Translations under genes and position numbers: made by a program
The notes under the pieces: generated by a model
Database searches by the model: none
Told to the model about the DNA's origin: nothing
The model's input: the letters and a program-made list of their open reading frames with translations, nothing else
Part shown: positions 17,165-23,632 of the stretch, piece after piece
How positions within the stretch are numbered: position 1 is the stretch's first letter
Layout of the letters: each line of letters opens with the position of its first letter
From: Burkholderiales bacterium
Lineage (GTDB): Bacteria > Pseudomonadota > Gammaproteobacteria > Burkholderiales > Burkholderiaceae_D
Assembly (NCBI GenBank): GCA_003136595.1
Contig: PLEY01000115.1
Location: 24,442 to 80,909 of the forward strand
DNA: 56,468 bases
Direction: 5' to 3'

Positions 17165-17982
17165 CGGTTAGCCTCTGCTGCGGGAGAATCGGGTTTGGGG
17201 ATGAACGGGACGCGCTTGATCCACAGTCTTGCGGCCTGCCAGTGGATGCGGGCGATCACGCCGAGGGTGAACAGTGGAAACCGGAGGAAGGCCCAGAGAA
17301 GACGGGCATCGGACAGGGGCACGTGCGTGCCGCTCAGACTGGTCTTGAGCAGCGGTCCATGCAGGTCGTCGTAGTCGATACGCATCACCGAACGCTGGGC
17401 GGTGACCATGAAGCGGAAGCGGTAGCGGCCCTCGATCCGGCAAAAGGGCGAGACGTGGAAGACCTTGCGCGCCTCGAGTTCCTCGCCAAAGCGCAAGGCC
17501 CGCCCATCCGCATGGTCGAGCAGATAGCAGTGGCTCTCCCCAAAGGTGTTGTTCACCTCGCACAGGATCGCGCGCAGCGTGCCGTCCTCCCGGTGGCAGA
17601 ACCAGAAGCTGACCGGATTGAAGACATAACCCAGGACGCGCGGAAAGGCATGCAGCCAGACCGGGCCGGTGGCGTCGTCCACGCCGTTGGCGCGCAACAG
17701 GGCATCGATCCATTCTGCGAGATCGCCGCCATCGCGGCCACCGTGGTCCCTGTCATGGAAAGCAAACAGGTTCCAGCGGTTGTAGCCGATAAGGCGGGTT
17801 CCCGCGAGCGCCTCGGGCAGCTCGCGCACCGGCAGGCGCAGAAAGTAGCTGCCGTACTCGAACGCATTGCCGCAGGGTCGCAGGCGCTGGTGGCGCACGC
17901 AGCCAAAGGCGATCGTGGCCCCCCCGCGCGCCCCCGGGGCGCCAAGCGTTGCTCCAGACCGACTCTGCGTCAAGGTATCCAT
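17161..17982 (-). CDS. DUF1365 protein
   Basis: A 273-residue DUF1365 member (FGCVRHQRLRPCGNAFEY near the start, VFNPVSFWFCHREDG, and KVFHVSPF near residue 180). The family has no proven biochemistry. It occurs together with a flavin amine oxidase and a cyclopropane-synthase-like methyltransferase in many proteobacteria, so participation in unusual fatty acid synthesis is a reasonable inference. I use ATG 17982, just after the preceding oxidase stop; a TTG at 17997 inside the oxidase end is an alternative adding five residues. The 3' end overlaps the methyltransferase ATG. Confidence 0.85.
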   Translation of the reverse strand: MDTLTQSRSGATLGAPGARGGATIAFGCVRHQRLRPCGNAFEYGSYFLRLPVRELPEALAGTRLIGYNRWNLFAFHDRDHGGRDGGDLAEWIDALLRANGVDDATGPVWLHAFPRVLGYVFNPVSFWFCHREDGTLRAILCEVNNTFGESHCYLLDHADGRALRFGEELEARKVFHVSPFCRIEGRYRFRFMVTAQRSVMRIDYDDLHGPLLKTSLSGTHVPLSDARLLWAFLRFPLFTLGVIARIHWQAARLWIKRVPFIPKPDSPAAEANR

Positions 17983-17986
17983 CGAC

Positions 17987-19297
17987 TCAGGCGGCAAGCG
18001 CTGCCGCCGCCGGAACCTGCGCGAGGATGCCCTCGGCTGCGGCCAGGCCGGACTTCAGACCATCCTCGTGGAAGCCATACCCGGTCCATGCGCCTGCAAA
18101 CCAGGTGTTGCGAGCGCCCTGGATGTGCGGGAGCCGCGCCTGGGCCTTGATGGCCCCGAGATCGAAGACGGGGTGACTGTAATCGTACTCGCCAAGGATG
18201 GTCTCGGGGGCAGGCGGACTGGCCGCATTGAGCGACACGATCACGGGCCGCTGGAAGGGTAGCGGCTGCAGACGGTTCAATAGATAGTGGACGCACACCG
18301 AGGATGTCGTGGATGTCGTGGATGCATCGGAGGCGATCGTGCGTTGGTAGTTCCACGCCGCCCACGCGCGGCGCCGGGTGGGAAGCACCGCGGCATCGGT
18401 GTGCAAGACGGCGTGATTCTGCTGGTAGCGGATCGCACCCAGCACGCTGCGCTCCTCGTCGGAGGCATCGAGAAGGAGCGCCTGGGCCTGGTCGGTGTGG
18501 CAGGCGAGAACCACCTGGTCGTAGTCCACGCTGTCATGGCTGCCCCGCACCGTGACGCGGCCCGCCGGATCAGCGCCGCGGACGATGCCCAGAGCCTTAT
18601 CGTTGATGCGCACCTCGGGGATGGCCTTCGCGAGCACCTTCACATATTCCCGTGCACCACCGCGTACCGTGTACCACTGGGGCCGATCGGTGACCTGGAG
18701 CAGGCCATGGTTATGGCAGAACCTAACGAAGGTGGCGAGCGGATATTCGGCCATCTGGGCGGTGGAGCAGGACCAGATCGCAGCGGCCATCGGCAAGAGG
18801 TACCAGTCCCGAAAGGCCTGCCCGAAGCGCTCGTCGTCGAGGAACTGACCGAGCGTCATGTGCAGCGCAGTGGCATCGGGCTCTTGCGCGAGCGCCGTGG
18901 CGCGCGCATTAAAACGCAGGATGTCACGCAGCATCACGAGAAACCGGGGGTTTACGAGATTGCGGCGTTGGGCAAAGACGCTGTTCAGGTCAGTACCGGC
19001 CCACTCGAGCCCGCGCACGCCATTCTCGATCAAGCCGACCGAGAACGACATCTCCGAGGCACTGGTGACGATGCCCAGTTGCTCGAAGAGCCGAACAAGC
19101 GTGGGATAGGTGCGGTGGTTGTAGACCAGAAACCCGGTGTCGACCGGATAGGTCAGACCATCGACGGTGGCATCGACCGTGTGCGTGTGGCCCCCCAGAT
19201 AACGCTCCGACTCATAGAGCGTCACCTCATGCATGCCCGACAGGCGCCACGCGCAGGCGAGCCCGGAGATACCCGCGCCGATAACCGCAATTTTCAC
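17987..19297 (-). CDS. FAD-dependent amine oxidase-like oxidoreductase
   Basis: A 436-residue flavoprotein with the N-terminal dinucleotide motif GAGISG (residues 7-12) followed by an acidic strand end (LYESERYLGGHTHTV), and a C-terminal FAD-contact segment WFAGAWTGYGFHEDGLKSG. It is the usual first gene of DUF1365/CFA-synthase clusters (often annotated as NAD/FAD-binding or amine oxidase); the substrate is not known, and a fatty-acyl oxidation or desaturation step is an inference. Start GTG 19297 with GGGGGA six bases upstream. A short nucleotide repeat (GGATGTCGT units near 18303-18323) makes the run STTSTTSS about residue 328. A 306-base leader precedes it. Confidence 0.85.
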   Translation of the reverse strand: MKIAVIGAGISGLACAWRLSGMHEVTLYESERYLGGHTHTVDATVDGLTYPVDTGFLVYNHRTYPTLVRLFEQLGIVTSASEMSFSVGLIENGVRGLEWAGTDLNSVFAQRRNLVNPRFLVMLRDILRFNARATALAQEPDATALHMTLGQFLDDERFGQAFRDWYLLPMAAAIWSCSTAQMAEYPLATFVRFCHNHGLLQVTDRPQWYTVRGGAREYVKVLAKAIPEVRINDKALGIVRGADPAGRVTVRGSHDSVDYDQVVLACHTDQAQALLLDASDEERSVLGAIRYQQNHAVLHTDAAVLPTRRRAWAAWNYQRTIASDASTTSTTSSVCVHYLLNRLQPLPFQRPVIVSLNAASPPAPETILGEYDYSHPVFDLGAIKAQARLPHIQGARNTWFAGAWTGYGFHEDGLKSGLAAAEGILAQVPAAAALAA

Positions 19298-19400
19298 TGA
19301 AATCCCCCACGCGGTCGTTCAGCCCGCCCCCCCCGCTTCGGGCTGATAATGACCGGTTCGGCCGGGCACCAAAAGATGCCCGCCGCCTCCATGTAAAACG

Positions 19401-19479
19401 ACTGCGAAACGACCCGGGGTACAAATTGGGGGGGGAGGGGCACCCCGGGGGAACCCGCTGACGCGGGTCGTCTCGCAGT
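19401..19479. repeat. Long imperfect inverted repeat in lipid-operon leader
   Basis: Arms 19401-19416 (ACTGCGAAACGACCCG) and 19464-19479 are complementary at 15 of 16 positions, with 47 bases between. A nested, partly competing pair uses 19413-19420 and 19442-19449. Function unknown; an RNA switch between two folds or a decayed repeat element are both possible. Confidence 0.6.
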
Positions 19480-19490
19480 ACAACCGTGCT

Positions 19491-19516
19491 GCAACCCGAA
19501 GTTTTCGCCGGGTTGC
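19491..19516. repeat. Hairpin, possible folE2 terminator or leader element
   Basis: GCAACCC (19491-19497) pairs with GGGTTGC (19510-19516), with an inner CGAA/TTCG match. It lies about 90 bases beyond the folE2 stop on the minus strand. No T-run follows, so a factor-independent terminator is not well supported. Confidence 0.4.
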
Positions 19517-19603
19517 GTGCGAGCGTCAAGCGCGCTCGTTGTATTTACGTAGGTCCCGAAGCTTTGGATTCGGCCAAGCCATTGCGCCCATAGCCCGTAT
19601 CGG

Positions 19604-20407
19604 TTAGGCCGCGAGGCGCTTGTCGCGCTCGATGCGGGCGTAGGCCGAGTGGTTGTGGATCGACTCGAAGTTTTCCGAGGCGACCGAGTACGAGAGGATC
19701 CGGGCGTCCTGGTCGAGGGCGAGCGCCAGGTCCCGCACCAGGTCCTCGACGAACTTGGGGTTCTCGTAGGCCCGCTCGGTCACGTACTTCTCGTCGGGCC
19801 GCTTCAGAAGCCCCCACAGCTCGCACGAGGCCACGCTTTCAGCGATACCCACCAGCACCTCGATCGGCATGTCGGCGGCAATCTCGGCGGCGAGAGTCAG
19901 GTGCGAGCGCTGGTTGTGGGCTCCATACTGGGAGATGTTCTTCGAGCAGGGGCACAGACTCGTGACGGGCACGAGCACCTCCTGCGTGAAGAAAAAGCGC
20001 GAGTCGATCTGCTCGGCGGTCAGCGTCACGTGATAGTCCATGAGGCTCTGCACCTTCGAGACGGGTGCCGTCTTGCGGACAAAATAGGGGAACCGGAACT
20101 GCATGTAGCCGCGGCGCGCGCCCAGGCGCTCCACCATCGTCTGCATGAGCGCGTGCACGGATTGGTAGCTCAGCTCCGGCACGCCGGCCTCCAGCACCTC
20201 GAGAAAACGCGACATGTGGGTGCCCTTGACTGCCGCGTCGAGACCGACATAGAGATCGACGTGGGCGATGGTGTGCTGGGCTCCCTCAGGTCCCGCGACC
20301 TGGATGGGATAGACGACCGACTTGACCCCCACGCGTTCAATGGCGATGTTACGGGCATCCGCTACGGACTGTATATCAGGCAGAGGCAGTCTCTCCGGGG
20401 CATTCAT
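19604..20407 (-). CDS. folE2: GTP cyclohydrolase type IB, FolE2
   Basis: Opens GTP to 7,8-dihydroneopterin triphosphate, the entry to folate and queuosine (and pterin cofactors). The 267-residue protein has the FolE2 signature [22 protein letters not shown] (in part), with the metal-binding cysteine region Cys152/Cys154, and the ExxH segment downstream. FolE2 can work with metals other than zinc, which suits zinc or oxidative stress. ATG 20407 has AAGGAATT upstream. Its place between a photoreceptor-type regulator and the lipid operon matches known light-induced gene sets of Pseudomonas and Burkholderia, where a GTP cyclohydrolase is included. Confidence 0.93.
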   Translation of the reverse strand: MNAPERLPLPDIQSVADARNIAIERVGVKSVVYPIQVAGPEGAQHTIAHVDLYVGLDAAVKGTHMSRFLEVLEAGVPELSYQSVHALMQTMVERLGARRGYMQFRFPYFVRKTAPVSKVQSLMDYHVTLTAEQIDSRFFFTQEVLVPVTSLCPCSKNISQYGAHNQRSHLTLAAEIAADMPIEVLVGIAESVASCELWGLLKRPDEKYVTERAYENPKFVEDLVRDLALALDQDARILSYSVASENFESIHNHSAYARIERDKRLAA

Positions 20408-20438
20408 GTAATTCCTTTATGGGGCCCACAAACGGGGC

Positions 20439-20445
20439 AGACAAT
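20439..20445 (-). promoter_or_regulatory. Half-site like the gpx/litR inverted repeat, before folE2
   Basis: Reading toward folE2 this is ATTGTCT, the same seven bases that begin the inverted repeat at 21266-21280. It is only a half site, 31 bases before the folE2 ATG, so chance is possible. Confidence 0.25.
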
Positions 20446-20535
20446 CGGCACCAGCCGCGCCATCAGTGGCGACTCGAGGTCATCCTGAAAGCCGCGGTGG
20501 CCTAACGCCGGGCGGCCAAGCCGCCGGCTACTCGG

Positions 20536-21141
20536 TCAGGATGCAGCGAGAAGCTTCTCGATCTCCCCGACAAACTTGCGATCGGTCGGTCCGACGGGGC
20601 TCGCGAAACTTGCCACCACGTTGCCGTTGCGATCCAGGACATACTTGAAGAAATTCCATCCCGGCTTCTTGCCAGTGGCCTGCGCGAGCGCGAGATAGAG
20701 CGGATTGGCGCTGGCGCCAACCACTGAAGTCTTTGAGAACATCGGAAATTTCACGCCGTACGTGTTGTAGCAGAAGTCCGCGATCTTCTTGTTTTCGTCA
20801 GGCTCCTGCGCGAAGTCGTTCGAAGGAAAGCCGAGCACGACCAGACCCTTGTCCTCGTACTTGGCATAGAGTTCCTCGAGCCCCTTATACTGATCGGTGA
20901 AACCGCAGTAGCTTGCCGTGTTGACAACCACCACCACCTTGCCCGCGTACTGGCACAGCGATTGCTCCGATTCGTCCTGGAGCTTCTTGAACGTGCGGTT
21001 AAGGAGGCTGGGGCAGGACCCGGGGGCAGGGGCCGCAGTCGCGGCGGGAGCACTGCTCTGGGCCTGGGCAGCGGGAGAAACGAGCCCGCACAGGGTGCAG
21101 GTCAGTAGCGCAATCATCGAGAAAACCGAGCGTGCTTTCAT
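20536..21141 (-). CDS. Exported glutathione peroxidase
   Basis: A 201-residue member of the glutathione peroxidase family that reduces peroxides, possibly lipid hydroperoxides. The N terminus is a signal peptide (hydrophobic residues about 7-24, AQAQ near the cleavage site), so it acts in the periplasm or envelope, an unusual place for this family. The catalytic Cys79 lies in NTASYCGFT (Cys, not selenocysteine). Other family residues are Gln and Trp in GFPSNDF...and KPGWNFFKY. It has no visible gene partner downstream until folE2. ATG 21141 has GGAG about 7 bases upstream; an earlier Met is less well placed. It is divergent from the litR-like gene with a well-formed promoter. Confidence 0.88.
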   Translation of the reverse strand: MKARSVFSMIALLTCTLCGLVSPAAQAQSSAPAATAAPAPGSCPSLLNRTFKKLQDESEQSLCQYAGKVVVVVNTASYCGFTDQYKGLEELYAKYEDKGLVVLGFPSNDFAQEPDENKKIADFCYNTYGVKFPMFSKTSVVGASANPLYLALAQATGKKPGWNFFKYVLDRNGNVVASFASPVGPTDRKFVGEIEKLLAAS

Positions 21142-21201
21142 GTTGCACTCCTTCGAGTAGGCGGACATTGTGGGAAGCGGAGAAACTGCCCCGCGGGGGC
21201 A

Positions 21202-21216
21202 CTTGTCCTAGGCAAG
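21202..21216. promoter_or_regulatory. Imperfect inverted repeat, candidate operator 2
   Basis: CTTGTC-CTA-GGCAAG, arms matching at 5 of 6 positions with a 3-base spacer. It resembles the repeat at 21266-21280 and lies downstream of the gpx -10, where binding would block transcription. Confidence 0.45.
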
Positions 21217-21233
21217 ACCTACTTCAGCGGCTT

Positions 21234-21262
21234 ATACTAAGGACACGGCCGCGAGAAGTCAA
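21234..21262 (-). promoter_or_regulatory. Promoter of glutathione peroxidase gene
   Basis: On the minus strand TTGACT (21262-21257) is 17 bases from TAGTAT (21239-21234), matching 5 of 6 and 4 of 6 consensus bases. Two similar inverted repeats lie at either side. This is a sequence-based prediction. Confidence 0.55.
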
Positions 21263-21265
21263 CGA

Positions 21266-21280
21266 ATTGTCTTGGACAAT
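21266..21280. promoter_or_regulatory. Perfect inverted repeat ATTGTC-N3-GACAAT, candidate operator 1
   Basis: ATTGTCTTGGACAAT is a perfect 6+3+6 palindrome between divergent gpx and litR-like genes. It lies just upstream of the gpx -35 and overlaps a possible litR -35 (TTGGAC, 21272-21277). A MerR-type dimer is a natural binder; the specific protein is an inference. Confidence 0.5.
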
Positions 21281-21310
21281 CTTTTCGGCTTGGGATTTAT
21301 TGCTGTTCCA

Positions 21311-21318
21311 GGAGGAGG
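21311..21318 (+). promoter_or_regulatory. Strong ribosome-binding site placed for a leader peptide, not for litR
   Basis: GGAGGAGG at 21311-21318 lies 11 bases before ATG 21330. The litR start at 21359 is 40 bases away and has no site of its own, which suggests that litR translation depends on the leader. Confidence 0.5.
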
Positions 21319-21329
21319 CAGAGCATACG

Positions 21330-21362
21330 ATGCCCCGCTCCCCTATGCATAAACTGGCATGA
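21330..21362 (+). CDS. Possible 10-codon leader peptide coupled to litR
   Basis: Reads MPRSPMHKLA and stops at TGA 21360-21362, whose first two bases overlap the litR ATG (ATGA). It follows a strong ribosome site (GGAGGAGG), while litR has none, so translation coupling is the simplest reading. Too short for family recognition; no repeated codons suggest classical attenuation. It may be chance, and no conservation can be checked here. Confidence 0.4.
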   Translation: MPRSPMHKLA

Positions 21363-22300
21363 ATGAGTTCATTGCACAACCTGATGTTACCCTGAGCATC
21401 GCGGCTGTCGAGCGCGACACCGGCCTGTCGAAGGACACCCTGCGGGTCTGGGAGCGGCGCTATGGCTTTCCCATGCCCAGGCGCGACGCCTTTGGCGAGC
21501 GCTGCTACGGCACCGACGAGGTCGACAAGCTGCGCCTCGTCAAGCGCCTCATGGACGGCGGTCACCGGCCCGGCAAGATCGTGCACCGCTCGAGCGCCGA
21601 ACTGCAGGAGCTGGCGCAGGCCTTGGCGCCTCCGGCCGCCTCGCCCCCGTGCGCCGACCTCGATGGCTACCTGAACCTCCTTAAGACGCATCGTGTCGAT
21701 GAGCTCAGGCGCTCGCTGTCCCAGGAGCTGGTGCGCGTGGGTCTCGCCCGTTTCGTCGCGGAGTCGATCGCACCGCTCACGGTTCTGGTCGGGGAATGCT
21801 GGGCGCGCGGCTCGATCGAGATCTTCGAGGAGCACCTCTTCACCGAACTCGTCCAGGTGCTCCTGCGCAACGCGATCAACCAGATTCCCGAACCTGGCGG
21901 CCGCCCGGACATCCTCCTCACCACTTTTCCACAAGAGCCCCACGGCCTGGGTCTGCTCATGGCCGAGGCGCTTTTCTCCCTGGACGGCTGCAAGTGCGTC
22001 TCGCTCGGGGTGCAGACGCCGATCTGGGATATCGCCCGCGCAGCACAGGCCCAAAGGGTTGACATCGTGGCCCTGTCATTCTCGCCGGTCGTCAACGGTC
22101 ACCAGCTTATCGAAGGTCTCATCGAACTGACGCATCGTCTCGGACCCTCGGTCGAGATCTGGGCGGGCGGCACACACCCGCTTCTCAAACGCCGGCCACC
22201 GCTTAACGTTCGCACCCTGTCGGGACTTGCCGACCTGCACCTTGCCGTCGCGGAGTGGCGCTCGCGCGCCGCGGCGCGGGGCGATCGGGCCGCATCGTAG
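21359..22300 (+). CDS. litR: LitR/CarH-type MerR regulator with B12-binding photosensor domain
   Basis: A 313-residue transcription regulator. An N-terminal MerR winged helix (residues about 10-80: DTGLSKDTLRVWERRYGFP, RCYGTDEVDKLRLVKRLM) is followed by a helical bundle and a cobalamin-binding fold. The bundle carries W148-x9-E158-H159, and the B12 domain has ExHxxG at 193-198 with the ligand His195; both are the adenosylcobalamin marks of CarH/LitR. Known homologues are repressor tetramers in the dark that fall apart when light breaks the Co-C bond. ATG 21359 overlaps the TGA of a possible leader peptide. Its neighbours (gpx, folE2, lipid operon) match light-induced gene sets. Some relatives do not bind B12, so function needs testing. 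Confidence 0.88.
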   Translation: MNEFIAQPDVTLSIAAVERDTGLSKDTLRVWERRYGFPMPRRDAFGERCYGTDEVDKLRLVKRLMDGGHRPGKIVHRSSAELQELAQALAPPAASPPCADLDGYLNLLKTHRVDELRRSLSQELVRVGLARFVAESIAPLTVLVGECWARGSIEIFEEHLFTELVQVLLRNAINQIPEPGGRPDILLTTFPQEPHGLGLLMAEALFSLDGCKCVSLGVQTPIWDIARAAQAQRVDIVALSFSPVVNGHQLIEGLIELTHRLGPSVEIWAGGTHPLLKRRPPLNVRTLSGLADLHLAVAEWRSRAAARGDRAAS

Positions 22301-22318
22301 CGTGCTGCGGGTGCTGTA

Positions 22319-23137
22319 CTACATCTGTTTGAACAGGTGAGTGAAGCTGCGACTGACCTCGAGCTTCTCAGGATGTCCCTTCAAGGCCACGATCTGCCGT
22401 CCACGAAAGTCGCGTGTCACCCCGGCGATCGCCGTGGTATTGACGAGCGTGGAGCGATGGATCTGCCAGAACTGACCCGGATCGAGTTCCTCGATGAGCT
22501 CCTTGATCGGCTTTTTGATGAGCGCCTCGAACTGCAGAGTCTGAACGCGCGTGTATTTCTCGTCGGACTGGAAGAAGAGGATCTCCTGGACCGGGATGAG
22601 ACGCAGGCTCTGGCCCATCGATGCCTGAATCCACTGCAGGTAGTCGCGCGCGGCGGCGCCGCCCGCCGCGCCGTTCGGGCCGGACTCAAGTCGGGCCGCG
22701 AGCCTTGCGAGGAGGCGCGGCAGGTCCTCTGCCTGGGCGTCCTGGTCGGGCGTGCCGCCGCCCAGGCGCTCCTTGAGCCGCGCAACCGTGAGCGCGAGGC
22801 GCTCGCGCTCGGCGGGCTTTAGCACATAGTCGATCGCTCCCTGCTCAAACGCCTCGATCGCGTACTGGTCATAGGCGGTGATGAATACGACGTGGCACAT
22901 CCCGGCGACGGTGCGCGCGACCTCGATCCCGGTCATCCCGGGCATGCGGATGTCGAGAAACGCGAGATCCGGGCTGTGTTCCTGGACGAGCGCGAGCGCC
23001 TCGGTGCCATTCTTTGCCTCGCCCAGGAGCTGCAGTTCGGGCCAGACCTCCGCCAGGCGCAGCTTGAGCTGCTCGCGCATGAGCCGCTCGTCGTCGGCGA
23101 GGATGGCAGTAATCGGTCGATCGGTGGTTTCGGACAT
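22319..23137 (-). CDS. LytTR-family response regulator
   Basis: A 272-residue response regulator with an N-terminal receiver domain (phospho-acceptor Asp62 in AFLDIRMPG, Lys in VLKPA) and a C-terminal LytTR DNA-binding domain (LRLIPVQEILFFQSDEKYTRV, FWQIHRSTLVNTTAI). It is the AlgR/LytT group, which regulates envelope, exopolysaccharide or adhesion genes. Between the domains is a low-complexity linker (GPNGAAGGAAARD). Start ATG 23137 is chosen as the family begins with the receiver strand; a longer in-frame reading adds 25 non-conserved residues. The cognate sensor kinase lies at 23633-25189 with a membrane protein between them. Confidence 0.88.
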   Translation of the reverse strand: MSETTDRPITAILADDERLMREQLKLRLAEVWPELQLLGEAKNGTEALALVQEHSPDLAFLDIRMPGMTGIEVARTVAGMCHVVFITAYDQYAIEAFEQGAIDYVLKPAERERLALTVARLKERLGGGTPDQDAQAEDLPRLLARLAARLESGPNGAAGGAAARDYLQWIQASMGQSLRLIPVQEILFFQSDEKYTRVQTLQFEALIKKPIKELIEELDPGQFWQIHRSTLVNTTAIAGVTRDFRGRQIVALKGHPEKLEVSRSFTHLFKQM

Positions 23138-23153
23138 GCGGGGCGGGTGGGCT

Positions 23154-23561
23154 TCACGTCGATGCCAGGGGCGGCATGCGGCGGCGGCGCAGGCCGCGTA
23201 CCAGTAAAACACAGCCGGCCACGACGATCAACACCGGCGAGAGCACCAACGCGAGACTCCCGAACACGGCGATGCCGGCCGCCCCCATGCCGATCAGGGT
23301 CGCTGCGAGCGCGAGCAGCAGGCCGCACGGCACGAGCACGCCCACCAGCGCCACGAGAAGACCGATGGCAACGCCGGTCGCAAACAGGGCCACGGCAGCG
23401 ATCAGGGTGACAAGCACGGTGGCCAGATGCCCGTCAAGCAGATCGTCCCCCACGCTCACGCTCATGCCCCCCGCATCGCCCCAGAGGGCGGCGCCCAACG
23501 CGAGCGCCGCCAGCACGCAAAGCAGCGCCCACAACTTGAACAGCACGCCGAACAGTTTCAT
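23154..23561 (-). CDS. Small hydrophobic membrane protein
   Basis: A 135-residue protein with four predicted membrane helices: about residues 4-27, 45-68, 69-93 and 99-120. No family is recognised. ATG 23561 has AAGGAG about seven bases upstream. It lies between the sensor kinase and the response regulator on the same strand, 71 bases after the kinase stop and 16 bases before the regulator start, so it is probably part of the same operon, perhaps a regulator of the kinase (inference). A long run of Ala, Leu, Val and Gly makes codon-based calling unreliable; operon position is the main support. Confidence 0.7.
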   Translation of the reverse strand: MKLFGVLFKLWALLCVLAALALGAALWGDAGGMSVSVGDDLLDGHLATVLVTLIAAVALFATGVAIGLLVALVGVLVPCGLLLALAATLIGMGAAGIAVFGSLALVLSPVLIVVAGCVLLVRGLRRRRMPPLAST

Positions 23562-23632
23562 GTCCCGATCTCCTTGGTCCTGCCAGCTTCACTAAGGGTT
23601 ACCTAGAATTCCATCGATTCACTTCGATGCAC

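Larger units (their letters stand above)
19298..19603 (-). other. Structured 306-base leader before the lipid operon, no gene
   Basis: No coding sequence is supported. The stretch is full of inverted repeats: a 15-of-16 match between 19401-19416 and 19464-19479; CCCGGGGT/ACCCCGGG at 19413-19420 and 19442-19449; ACCCGC/GCGGGT at 19453-19458 and 19463-19468; GCAACCC/GGGTTGC at 19491-19497 and 19510-19516; AGCCCG/CGGGCT at 19321-19326 and 19339-19344. TACAA or its complement occurs at 19420-19424, 19479-19483 and 19539-19543. Such pieces could be operator, attenuator or folE2 3' structures. I see no convincing -35/-10 pair. Confidence 0.5.
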
